From positions 310,001 through 374,000 of the forward strand of contig NZ_JAHWDQ010000002.1 in the NCBI RefSeq assembly GCF_019312595.1: DNA of 64,000 nt, given 5' to 3'. Position 1 is the first letter of the stretch, and every line of letters begins with the position of its first letter. Source of the DNA: Zhongshania aquimaris (GTDB lineage Bacteria; Pseudomonadota; Gammaproteobacteria; Pseudomonadales; Spongiibacteraceae). The notes under the pieces were generated by a model. That model had not been told where the DNA came from and did no database searches. It saw only the letters and a list, made by a program, of their open reading frames with translations. Below are positions 8,184-16,172 of the stretch, one piece after another. The translations under genes were made by a program, and so were the position numbers.

Positions 8184-8639
8184 TTATGCTTTTAGTTTTG
8201 CCAAGCTAGCTAGGGTTCCGATACAAGCCGATGCCGCTTCTGCACCTTTGATAACAAAGTGCTCACTGAAGAAGCTGATGTGATCTTCGCTATTGTGGAA
8301 ATTGTGGGGGGTAAGCACCACTGAAAATACGGGAATGGTGGTTTCTAATTGCACTTGCATGAGACCGGAAACAACCGCTTGGGCGACAAATTCGTGCTGG
8401 TAGATGCCGCTGTTGGTGACTAAGCCGGCGCCGACAATGGCAGCGTATTTGCCACTTTGTGCCAGCAGCTTCGCGTGCAGTGGAATTTCAAATGCGCCGG
8501 GTACTTCAAAAAATTCGACGTTTAGATCGCTGCGTTCGGCGATCTCTTTTTGAAACGATGTTTTGCAGCGGTCGACTATATCGCGGTGCCAGCAGGCTTG
8601 AATAAAGGCGACGGTTGGTTTTGATGATGAGTCTGTCAT
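8184..8639 (-). CDS. ribH: 6,7-dimethyl-8-ribityllumazine synthase, RibH2-like
   Basis: This 151-residue enzyme condenses 5-amino-6-ribitylamino-uracil with dihydroxybutanone phosphate, the penultimate step of riboflavin synthesis. Visible family features are VAFIQACWHRDIVD at the N-terminus, the substrate loop VPGAFEIPLHAK, and VVLTPHNFHNSEDHISFF, which carries the histidine region. The histidine-rich TPHxFHxSxxHxxFF form resembles the Brucella RibH2 (decameric) type more than the usual RibH. ATGs at 8645 and 8639 both lie just after GGGACAG; I use the second. It stands alone without other rib genes and is preceded by an FMN riboswitch, so flavin level very probably controls it. Confidence 0.9.
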   Translation of the reverse strand: MTDSSSKPTVAFIQACWHRDIVDRCKTSFQKEIAERSDLNVEFFEVPGAFEIPLHAKLLAQSGKYAAIVGAGLVTNSGIYQHEFVAQAVVSGLMQVQLETTIPVFSVVLTPHNFHNSEDHISFFSEHFVIKGAEAASACIGTLASLAKLKA

Positions 8640-8740
8640 GGTCATTTTCTGTCCCAAATGAATACGGCAGGGCAAAGATGAGCTGGCAGACCAGGCGTTG
8701 GCGTAGCGATGGAGGCTAGGCGCGCAGTGGTGTGACGATC

Positions 8741-8893
8741 TTTTCTCATAACCGGACTCTAACCGTCGGCTCTGGAATCACACCAGATCTGCTGTCCTTA
8801 TCGCTGCATCACCCGGTGATGTTCAATAAGCGCCCGCGGGCTACATGCAAAGCATGATTACCGCCGGTGGGGACTTTCACCCCGCCCTGAGAA
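8741..8893 (-). promoter_or_regulatory. FMN riboswitch (RFN element) upstream of ribH
   Basis: Read on the minus strand, the element runs GGGCGGGGTGAAAGTCCCC, ACCGGCGGTAATCATGC, then GCCCGCGGGCG, a variable arm, CAGATCTGGTGTGATTCCAG, AGCCGACGGTTAGAGTCCGG and TTATGAGAA. These are the conserved blocks of the RFN aptamer in the right order. It ends about 100 bases before the lumazine synthase start. No clear terminator or anti-terminator was traced in the leader, so the mode (premature termination or ribosome-site masking) is open. Binding of FMN is expected to lower expression. Confidence 0.93.
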
Positions 8894-9046
8894 CCCTCAA
8901 TTGGCATAGGCACAATGAGAGCGCGCGAATATTAGCAATCTGCGGATGATTTGTATACGCACTTCAACGTTGAATGGCCGAGCTAATCGGTTTGCATGAG
9001 CGGTCTAGAAAAAGCAGCGAGGTATGGGATAAATAGGGAAGTGGAA

Positions 9047-9078
9047 ATAAAAAGGGTGGAATTTGTGCCTCCACCCTT
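9047..9078 (-). terminator. Rho-independent terminator of the rubredoxin reductase gene
   Basis: On the minus strand, AAGGGTGGA (complement of 9070-9078) pairs perfectly with TCCACCCTT (complement of 9052-9060) around a 9-base loop, followed by TTTATTTCC. It lies 27 bases past the stop codon of the rubredoxin-reductase gene. Confidence 0.85.
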
Positions 9079-9104
9079 GGTCGCTTACTAGCTAATACAG
9101 ACAG

Positions 9105-10475
9105 TTAAGGCATGATCGCCGGCAGCAGTTTTTGCAGGGCCATCTTTTGCTTGGTGCCTTCGCCTGTTAGCGCAAAGCCTAGCAATTCGCCGTCGGTGCC
9201 GACAAAGCGTGCCACCACATTGACGCCGTCTTGCTCAATTTCCCAAGTGCCTTTGGCGTCGCGGGGAGCGGGGCTTACCGTGACAGGACAGGCTGGGGTT
9301 TTGATGGTGACGGGCATGGCGGGGTAGCTCACTTCGGTAGGCTCGCCAGTGAGGGTTTTTGCCAGCGCGCGAGCTTGGGCCATCAGCGGCGCAACATAGA
9401 CTAAAACGTGGCCGGCGACTTCGGCGCAGTCACCCATGGCGTAAACGTTTGCCGCGCTGGTTTCTAGCAAGCGGTTAGTGGCAATGCCGCGATTAACGGT
9501 AATGCCCGCGTCTTGCGCTAGCTTGATTTGCGGACGTACGCCAACTGCCGACAGAACTAAATCGCAGCTAATCTTTTCGCCGTTATTCAGACTCACTTCC
9601 AATCCGTCAGCCGATTTATTGACTTCGGTGACCAGTGGACCAAAGTGGAATTTGGCGCCTTTGGCTTCCAATCCGGCTTGAACCGCTTTGCCCGCTGCCT
9701 CTGGCAGCAAAGTGGGTAGGCAGTAGCCTAATGGGTCTACCGTTTCTGTTTCGAAGCCGCCGTTGATAAGATCATTGGTGAATTCGCAGCCGATTAGACC
9801 GCCGCCGATGATGCACACTTTCTTCACATTGTTTTTAGCGATGGCAGTGCGGAAATCATCGTAATCCAGCAGGTCATTTACCGAATAAACGTAGTTTTGC
9901 GCATCGCCTTGGATTGGCGGACGGATTACATCTGCGCCCAGTGCCAGTACTAATTTCTTGTAGTGAACTTGGGTTTCCTGGTCGCCAATCGTGATGATTT
10001 GCGCGGTGGTGTCGATGGCGGTGACTTTGGTCAGCGTCCACACGCTGGCGTTAAGGTCTTCGCCCATACCGCCGGCGTCTTTTTGAGCCAGTGCATCGGC
10101 GTCGGTGTTTTTGGTGAACCCGGTGGACAGCATGGGCTTAGAGTAGGCGCGGCCATCATCTGCCGTGATCATGATCACCGGGCTGTCTTTGTCGTATTTG
10201 CGCAGCTCGCGCACCAAACCATAGCCAGCAAGACCGGTGCCGATAATAACAATGGCAGCTTGGTTGCTGGCGGACGCCGGCTCTTCGTGATGGGGTAAGT
10301 CGCTTTCCTCAGATTTCTCGATCATTTCGAAATCTTCTTTACCCACGCCACAGTCGGGGCAAAGCCAGTCATCAGGAATGTCTTCCCAGCGGGTTCCCGC
10401 GGCGATACCAGAATCAGGATCACCGACTTTTTCGTCGTAAACCCAGCCACAAACAATACATTCCCACTTACTCAT
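9105..10475 (-). CDS. Rubredoxin-rubredoxin reductase fusion
   Basis: This is a 456-residue electron-transfer protein. Residues 1-55 are a complete rubredoxin: Cys6-x2-Cys9 and Cys39-x2-Cys42 hold one Fe, with the usual [20 protein letters not shown] between. After a Ser/Glu-rich linker (about 53-72), a FAD/NAD(P)H flavoprotein of the AlkT/rubredoxin reductase type follows: FAD motif [11 protein letters not shown] motif GGGLIGCEF and [10 protein letters not shown] near the end. In related bacteria separate rubredoxins and a reductase feed electrons to alkane hydroxylase or to oxygen- and peroxide-reducing enzymes; here donor and carrier are on one chain. It is divergent from ubiC, as the rubredoxin genes of Pseudomonas neighbour ubiC. 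Confidence 0.92.
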   Translation of the reverse strand: MSKWECIVCGWVYDEKVGDPDSGIAAGTRWEDIPDDWLCPDCGVGKEDFEMIEKSEESDLPHHEEPASASNQAAIVIIGTGLAGYGLVRELRKYDKDSPVIMITADDGRAYSKPMLSTGFTKNTDADALAQKDAGGMGEDLNASVWTLTKVTAIDTTAQIITIGDQETQVHYKKLVLALGADVIRPPIQGDAQNYVYSVNDLLDYDDFRTAIAKNNVKKVCIIGGGLIGCEFTNDLINGGFETETVDPLGYCLPTLLPEAAGKAVQAGLEAKGAKFHFGPLVTEVNKSADGLEVSLNNGEKISCDLVLSAVGVRPQIKLAQDAGITVNRGIATNRLLETSAANVYAMGDCAEVAGHVLVYVAPLMAQARALAKTLTGEPTEVSYPAMPVTIKTPACPVTVSPAPRDAKGTWEIEQDGVNVVARFVGTDGELLGFALTGEGTKQKMALQKLLPAIMP

Positions 10476-10680
10476 TGAGCCAATTCCTCTAAGCTATTTG
10501 CTTCTTTTACCGAAGCTTACGGTATTATTTAATTCGATATCATCGCCTGTTTGGCCGATGTCAGTGCTTGCAAGTCGCTGATGATTCACGCATTCTGCCG
10601 CCACACTTAAGCTTGAATACCGCTCGTTTACAGTGCGGCGACACTTAAGTTCAGTGACCTTCAACACTGGAAGCCGAGTA

Positions 10681-11241
10681 TTGTACGCTTTTCAAACATC
10701 ACGATTCCACACGCAAGAGCCTAAGTGGCTTGATTGTAAGAAATACCCTAAATCGGCGCTGCCTGCTGCCGATGCGCGTTGGTTGCTGGATACCGGCTCA
10801 TTAACTGCCCATTTACGGCGGGTATCGGCTGGCCATTTTCACGTTGAGGTTATGTTCCAGCACTGGCAGATTCCACGTTTATCGGAGCGGCGACTGCTGG
10901 GAATGGGTGATCGCGACTGGGGTTTGGTGCGCGAGGTGCGTCTGCACTGCCATAATCAGCCCTGGGTCTATGCCCGCAGCGTGCTGCCGGCTACGTCTTT
11001 GGTGGGGCGTTTGGATCGCTTGCGAACACTGGATAATCGACCTTTAGGTCATCTATTGTTTACCGATCCGCATATGTCCCGTGATCGCTATGAGATCTGT
11101 CGCGTCCCTGCGGCGGCATTGGCAAGCTCTTCCTCACAGCAAAATAGCGAGGACTTATGGGGCAGGCGCTCCCGTTTTCTGCTCAGCGGCCACCCAATTA
11201 TGGTCAGTGAAATATTTTTACCGGCATTTCGGCCCTGGTAG
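10681..11241 (+). CDS. ubiC: Chorismate--pyruvate lyase
   Basis: This enzyme removes pyruvate from chorismate to give 4-hydroxybenzoate, the head group of ubiquinone. FHTQEPKW and WLLDTGSLTAHL near the N-terminus, PWVYARSVLP in the middle, and LWGRRSRFLLSGHPIMVSEIFLP at the C-terminus (given here in parts) follow the UbiC pattern. No ATG start fits: the frame is open from a GTG at 10633, but the TTG at 10681 has GGAAG 7 bases upstream and gives a 186-residue protein of family length, so I prefer it. It is followed 60 bases later by ubiA, whose product uses the 4-hydroxybenzoate. Confidence 0.9.
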   Translation: MYAFQTSRFHTQEPKWLDCKKYPKSALPAADARWLLDTGSLTAHLRRVSAGHFHVEVMFQHWQIPRLSERRLLGMGDRDWGLVREVRLHCHNQPWVYARSVLPATSLVGRLDRLRTLDNRPLGHLLFTDPHMSRDRYEICRVPAAALASSSSQQNSEDLWGRRSRFLLSGHPIMVSEIFLPAFRPW

Positions 11242-11301
11242 TTTTCCATCCGCCTCAGTCGTACTGATATACTTTTGCGACAAGCATTTATTGGCCACTG
11301 T

Positions 11302-12186
11302 ATGAACTCATTGTTCCAGCATCTAAAGCAGCAAACTCCCCAATACCTCGCGCTGATGCGTGTGGATAGGCCTATCGGTACTTACCTTGTGTTGTGGCCA
11401 ACCGTGTGGGCGCTGTGGTTGGCTGCAGGAGGGTTTCCCGCTTGGCATTTGCTGCTGATTTTTGTGGCGGGCACATTCTTGATGCGATCAGCAGGCTGCG
11501 TCATCAATGATTTTGCCGATCGCAAGATCGACGCCCACGTCAGTCGCACCAAAGCCCGCCCTTTTGCGCAGGGTAAGGTAACTGAAAAAGAAGCCTTGTT
11601 ATTGTTTGCCGGCCTTTGTCTGCTGGCGTTTGCCCTGGTCTTGTTCACCAATGGCTTGACCGTATTGTTTTCCCTTGGCGCTGTTGCTTTGGCGGCTACA
11701 TACCCTTTTATGAAGCGTTATACCCATTTGCCCCAGTTGGTATTGGGTGCGGCATTCGCGTGGGGAATCCCCATGGCCTTTACCGCGCAAAGCGGCGAGT
11801 TGCCGCCGCCAGCGGCGTGGCTTCTATATATTGGCGTGCTGATATGGACCGTCGCCTACGATACTTTTTATGCCATGGTTGATCGCGAAGATGATCTAAA
11901 AATTGGGGTGAAATCGACCGCCATCCTGTTTGGTGAGGACGACAAAGTCATCACGGCTATGCTGCAGATTTGCGTCATTATTGTTCTGGTGATGGCGGGG
12001 CCGCGCTTTGAAATGAGCTTTATCTACTACGCGGGGCTTATCGCCGCCAGTGGGCTGTTTATTTACCAGCAGCAACTTATTCGTTATCGGCAGCCGGAAA
12101 AATGTTTCAAGGCCTTTTTGAATAACAACTGGGTTGGCGCTGTCGTCTTTGCAGGTATTGTTCTGCACTTTTTAATAGGGAAATAG
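11302..12186 (+). CDS. ubiA: 4-hydroxybenzoate polyprenyltransferase
   Basis: This is an integral membrane prenyltransferase of about 294 residues that attaches the polyprenyl tail to 4-hydroxybenzoate. Both Mg2+-diphosphate motifs are visible: [19 protein letters not shown] (NDxxDxxxD) in the first third and [20 protein letters not shown] in the last half, with eight or nine hydrophobic helices around them. The ATG at 11302 ([11 protein letters not shown]) matches homologues; an upstream TTG at 11275 would overlap the likely leader. ubiC-ubiA is a standard two-gene operon. The next gene begins only 3 bases after the stop and is probably co-transcribed. Confidence 0.95.
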   Translation: MNSLFQHLKQQTPQYLALMRVDRPIGTYLVLWPTVWALWLAAGGFPAWHLLLIFVAGTFLMRSAGCVINDFADRKIDAHVSRTKARPFAQGKVTEKEALLLFAGLCLLAFALVLFTNGLTVLFSLGAVALAATYPFMKRYTHLPQLVLGAAFAWGIPMAFTAQSGELPPPAAWLLYIGVLIWTVAYDTFYAMVDREDDLKIGVKSTAILFGEDDKVITAMLQICVIIVLVMAGPRFEMSFIYYAGLIAASGLFIYQQQLIRYRQPEKCFKAFLNNNWVGAVVFAGIVLHFLIGK

Positions 12187-12189
12187 ACC

Positions 12190-13344
12190 TTGGCGAACCT
12201 GCAGCTAGAGTTTGTCGACGCTATTGCCGAGATTGCTGAATGCGATTGGAATCGCGCAGCGGCTTGTGATTACCCATTCACCCGCTTTGAGTTTTTGCAC
12301 GCATTAGAGGCAAGCGGGGCGGTTGCTCCGGATAGGGGCTGGCAGGCTCACCACCTTATTATTCGTCGGCAGGATCAATTAGTCGGCGTTATGCCGCTGT
12401 ACATCAAAACCCATAGCTACGGCGAATACGTGTTCGATTGGTCCTGGGCCGACGCATATCAGCGCCACGGTCGACCCTACTACCCCAAATTATTGGCGGC
12501 TATTCCGTTTACACCGGCAACTGGCCCACGTCTTTGCCTGATTGATGAGGGTGAGCGCGATGACATTGTGGCGGCTTTGGCGGTGGCCTTGCCAAAACAC
12601 GCCAATGATATCGGCGCGTCGTCCCTCCACATTTTATTTTCAAAAGCAGACATGGCGGCTATGTGGTCGCAGCACGGTTTGATGCAGCGCATAGGCCCCC
12701 AATACCATTGGTATGATCGCGATTACGGTGATTTTGAAGGCTTTTTAGCGGCGTTTAGTTCGCGCAAACGCAAGGGGTTGCGCAAAGAGCGCCGGGTCGT
12801 GGCCGAGCAGGGCTTGGATCTTCAAGTATTGACGGGGGCGGAGATTAGCGCAGCACAGTGGCGTTTCTTTTTTCACTGCTATCAGCTTACCTACGCTAAG
12901 CGCAGTGGTCATGGCGGTTACTTGCCGGAGTCCTTTTTCACTGAATTGGCGACCAGCATGCCGGAGCACTTGGTCATGGTGCTCGCCAGTCACGGCGATG
13001 AGCCGGTCGCGGTGGCCCTAAATTTTCGTGATCAGCACACCTTATACGGTCGTTATTGGGGCTGCATAAGAGAGTATGAGTTTTTGCACTTTGAAGCGTG
13101 TTACTACCAGGGTATCGAGTATTGCCTGCGGGAAGGCTTGCGACATTTTGACCCCGGCGCGCAGGGCGAACACAAAATTCAGCGTGGTTTCACACCCATT
13201 TTAACCTATTCAAATCACTGGTTGGCGGACGGCGATTTTTCAGCCGCCGTGCAGCGTTTTTTGGATGAAGAGCAGGTTCATATTGGAAATTACTTGCGTG
13301 AAGCCAGTGAGATGTTGCCTTTCAAGAAAGCAGACGGTGTTTAA
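12190..13344 (+). CDS. GNAT-fold acyltransferase family protein (COG3146 type)
   Basis: This is a 384-residue protein of the large 'GNAT family, peptidogalycan biosynthesis' group (COG3146). Conserved patches are NxAACDYPFTRFEFLxALEASGAV, VGVMPLYIKTHSYGEYVFDWSWADAY, the RKRKGLRKERR basic run, and the C-terminal ARYWGC-like GRYWGCIREYEFLHFEACYYQ and FDPGAQGEHKIQRGF (written here as separate blocks). The fold resembles Fem-type aminoacyltransferases, but no substrate has been assigned to my knowledge. The start is a TTG three bases after ubiA, so translation is probably coupled. It has no signal peptide and is likely cytoplasmic. Confidence 0.85.
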   Translation: MANLQLEFVDAIAEIAECDWNRAAACDYPFTRFEFLHALEASGAVAPDRGWQAHHLIIRRQDQLVGVMPLYIKTHSYGEYVFDWSWADAYQRHGRPYYPKLLAAIPFTPATGPRLCLIDEGERDDIVAALAVALPKHANDIGASSLHILFSKADMAAMWSQHGLMQRIGPQYHWYDRDYGDFEGFLAAFSSRKRKGLRKERRVVAEQGLDLQVLTGAEISAAQWRFFFHCYQLTYAKRSGHGGYLPESFFTELATSMPEHLVMVLASHGDEPVAVALNFRDQHTLYGRYWGCIREYEFLHFEACYYQGIEYCLREGLRHFDPGAQGEHKIQRGFTPILTYSNHWLADGDFSAAVQRFLDEEQVHIGNYLREASEMLPFKKADGV

Positions 13345-13362
13345 ATCCGCCTGCTGTCATGA

Positions 13363-13746
13363 CTACTGTTGAGCGTTTTTTAACACGCGCTCAACGTAAA
13401 GCAGGCAGAGGATAGGTAGTACAAAACTACAGCTTATCTGCACGGCCTGAATCATATTTTCTAGCGTCCACTGGCTGTCTCGACTAAACCAATAGGCTGC
13501 GATCGGCATGGCAATAAAAATGAGCGTGGGCAGATAGCGCCACAGATAATAACTCATACTGGAGGCCGCTTCGCTATCGGCTCTGCGGTAGCAATAAAAG
13601 GTAATTAGCACCACTAAGAAACCAATGGTGAGTACATAGTAGTTGCCGAGTATGTCGGTAAGTAAATTTAAAATGGCGCCGAATACCAAGCTAATTAGAC
13701 TTATATTTACCAGTCCTCGGAGTATGCGCAGTTTACTTCGTTCCAT
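13363..13746 (-). CDS. Predicted four-helix membrane protein, unknown function
   Basis: This is a 127-residue protein with four hydrophobic segments, at about residues 11-29, 33-51, 70-88 and 100-120, separated by short charged loops (YRRADSEAAS, SRDSQW). I recognise no family. It lies 26 bases downstream of trhP on the same strand and may share its transcript. The real-gene call rests on the regular helix pattern and on filling the gap with normal codon use. Confidence 0.6.
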   Translation of the reverse strand: MERSKLRILRGLVNISLISLVFGAILNLLTDILGNYYVLTIGFLVVLITFYCYRRADSEAASSMSYYLWRYLPTLIFIAMPIAAYWFSRDSQWTLENMIQAVQISCSFVLPILCLLYVERVLKNAQQ

Positions 13747-13772
13747 TGTGACTCCCCATCTTATTTGGTCTA

Positions 13773-15092
13773 TTACGCGTGAATATCTTTGACCAACAGT
13801 GCATATTTTAGTGCAGATTCAGCAAGCGATTGATCCAGGGGGATTTTCACCTGATGGCCTGATCCGGGCGCGGCGCTTATTGCTTTGCCATGTTTATCGC
13901 TCAGAGTGTTTAGGGTAAAACGGGTGTTGCCACCGGGCATCATCAGCTCCAGGGTGTCGCCGGTTTCAAAACGATTTTTAACATCGACGGTGATAACCGA
14001 GTCACGGGCGTCGATGATCTCGCCGACAAATTGCTGCTGTTGCGCATTGTTTAAACCCATTTCGTAATTCTGGTATTCCTTGGGCGGATGGCGACGATAA
14101 AAGCCCTCTGTGTAACCGCGGTTGGCCAGGGTTTCCAGTTCATCCATCAAGTGCATATTGAAGGGTTTGCCGTGGGCGGCATCGTCTATCGCTTGGCGAT
14201 AGACCTGCGCCGTGCGGGCAACGTAGTAGTGTGACTTGGTGCGGCCTTCAATTTTCAGCGAATGCACCCCCATCGCCGTCAGGCGTTCGACATGCTGAAC
14301 GGCGCGAAGGTCTTTGGAGTTCATAATATAGGTGCCGTGCTCATCTTCGTAAGCGGGCATAAATTCGCCGGGGCGCTGGGCTTGCTGAAGGAGCACCGGT
14401 TCGGTGACACGCTGGGGCTCTGGCTCGGGAATATAGGTTTGCACGGCGACAATATCGCCGCTGTCATCTTCTTTGGCTTCGTGCGCTTGGTATTTCCAGC
14501 GGCAGGCATTGGTGCAGGCGCCTTGATTGGGGTCGCGGTGATTCATATAGCCTGATAACAAGCAGCGACCAGAGTAGGCAATACACAATGCGCCGTGGAC
14601 AAAGACCTCTATTTCCATTTCGGGTACGCGCTGGCGAATTTCCTCAATTTCATCCAGCGCTAGCTCGCGGGAGAGAATGACACGCTGAATACCATTTTGA
14701 TGCCAAAATTTAACCGAGGCCCAGTTCACCGCGTTGGCTTGCACAGATAAATGAATTGGCATGTCTGGCCAGTTTTCCCGCACCAGCATCATTAGCCCTG
14801 GGTCTGCCATGATGAGCGCGTCGGGCTTCATTTCCATCACGGGTGCGAGATCGCGAAGATAGCTGCGGATTTTATCGTTGTGAGGTGAAATATTAGACGC
14901 TAAATAGAATTTCTTGTTTTGGCGATGGGCTTCTTCTATGCCGTTGGCCATGGTTTCCAGGTCTTTGAACTCATTATTGCGCACCCGCAAACTGTAGCGT
15001 GGTTGACCGGCATAGACTGCATCTGCACCGTAGGCGAAGGCGTAGCGCATATTGCGGAGACTGCCGGCGGGTGACAGGAGTTCGGGAATCAT
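13773..15092 (-). CDS. trhP: Peptidase U32 family tRNA hydroxylation protein P
   Basis: This is a 439-residue protein of the U32 'collagenase-like' family, subgroup YegQ/TrhP, which in E. coli takes part in forming 5-hydroxyuridine at the tRNA wobble position; it is not thought to be a true protease. It starts PELLSPAGSLRNMRYAFAYGADAVYAG and carries the U32 signature EVFVHGALCIAYSGRCLLS with the clustered cysteines of SGYMNHRDPNQGACTNACRW (shown in parts), which suit an Fe-S site. A C-terminal beta-barrel-like domain (about 350-439) completes the usual architecture. The central segment at about 205-235 (AKEDDSGDIVAVQTYIP...) is a subgroup insertion. It is probably first in a transcript with the small membrane protein. 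Confidence 0.9.
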   Translation of the reverse strand: MIPELLSPAGSLRNMRYAFAYGADAVYAGQPRYSLRVRNNEFKDLETMANGIEEAHRQNKKFYLASNISPHNDKIRSYLRDLAPVMEMKPDALIMADPGLMMLVRENWPDMPIHLSVQANAVNWASVKFWHQNGIQRVILSRELALDEIEEIRQRVPEMEIEVFVHGALCIAYSGRCLLSGYMNHRDPNQGACTNACRWKYQAHEAKEDDSGDIVAVQTYIPEPEPQRVTEPVLLQQAQRPGEFMPAYEDEHGTYIMNSKDLRAVQHVERLTAMGVHSLKIEGRTKSHYYVARTAQVYRQAIDDAAHGKPFNMHLMDELETLANRGYTEGFYRRHPPKEYQNYEMGLNNAQQQQFVGEIIDARDSVITVDVKNRFETGDTLELMMPGGNTRFTLNTLSDKHGKAISAAPGSGHQVKIPLDQSLAESALKYALLVKDIHA

Positions 15093-15217
15093 CGTGCAAA
15101 GGCCTTTTTGTCGTGTTTGAAGTTAAGCGGCACTATGGTAGCGCAAACATAGGTATTCTGCGCTATTGGTGACGTGTCCGTCTGTTAGCTACACTTCGTG
15201 AACCTTGAAGATTTAGC

Positions 15218-15937
15218 GTGTTAGGAAATATCACATTGAAATTTAGTTGTACTCAATGCCTGGGAATATTGATGTTGCCGCTGCTTTTGTCCGCGTGTGC
15301 TGCTGGGGTGACGTCACCCAGTGATAGCGACGGCGACGGCGTTGCCGATGTTGATGATCGCTGTCCGGCGACAGTTGCCGCGATAAGTGTGGATGGCTAT
15401 GGCTGCGCAGATAGTGATAGTGATGGCGTTATTGACGCGGTTGATCAATGCCCCAATACCCCGCCAGAGAACATGGTTGACCAGTATGGGTGCCTAGATA
15501 GCGACAACGACGGCATCAAGAATGGAGAAGATCAATGTCCGCGCACTGAGCGTGGTGAGCGAGTCATGCGCAACGGTTGTTCGGCTCGGCAAGCGGTCGG
15601 CTTAGAGAGCGTGTTCTTTGCGCACGGCGGCGCTGAAATCACTACAGAGGTGCAAGAGCGGTTGGCCGGCATTGCTGAATTAATGCGCCATTCACCTAAT
15701 TTTCGCATAGCGCTGCAGGGTCACAGCGATAATAGCGGGACATCGGATTTCAATTACCGGCTGTCGCGAATTCGCGCCAATGCGGTCAAAGCGGCGCTGC
15801 TTGAATTGGGCGTGGCGTCGAGTCGAATCGACGTTCAGGCCTACGGCGACACTATGCCGATCGCCGAAAATACCAGTCCGGAAGGCCGTGCCCGCAATCG
15901 CCGGGTTGCACTTCGCGTAATTCGCGCTCTGCCCTAG
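15218..15937 (+). CDS. OmpA-family lipoprotein with thrombospondin type 3 repeats
   Basis: This is an outer-membrane lipoprotein of about 235 residues that should bind peptidoglycan. The signal peptide ends at LLLSACAAG, a good lipobox. Residues about 30-125 are calcium-binding thrombospondin type 3 units (DSDGDGVADVDDRCP, DSDSDGVIDAVDQCPNTP, DSDNDGIKNGEDQCP). A C-terminal OmpA domain follows, with the peptidoglycan-binding signature LQGHSDNSG...YRLSRIRANAVKAALLE...GRARNRRVAL. It starts at a GTG; a TTG at 15236 with AGGA upstream is an alternative. The next gene encodes a larger protein with the same two modules, suggesting duplication and shedding of the barrel. Confidence 0.88.
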   Translation: MLGNITLKFSCTQCLGILMLPLLLSACAAGVTSPSDSDGDGVADVDDRCPATVAAISVDGYGCADSDSDGVIDAVDQCPNTPPENMVDQYGCLDSDNDGIKNGEDQCPRTERGERVMRNGCSARQAVGLESVFFAHGGAEITTEVQERLAGIAELMRHSPNFRIALQGHSDNSGTSDFNYRLSRIRANAVKAALLELGVASSRIDVQAYGDTMPIAENTSPEGRARNRRVALRVIRALP

Positions 15938-16172
15938 GACGATTTGCGAAGGCTGAAATACGGGAAAAATGTCTATTGTGATTAACTGTTGCTTTACTGT
16001 TTAGGTTAGAGAGTTTAGGATTTCGGTGTTTTCAAACGTTAATTTGCACGCATTTTAAATAAAAAATTTACGCTATTATTGTCCACTATGCCTTAAAGTG
16101 TGTATTAAGCCTCGCGATGACGTGGTAATTTGCACCTCAAAAGGTATAACTTTAATGATTCAGGGGATGTTT

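Noticed and set aside
16044..16079. TTGCAC...TATTAT as a promoter for the porin gene
   Set aside because: The spacing between the hexamers is 24 bases, too long for a standard sigma-70 promoter.
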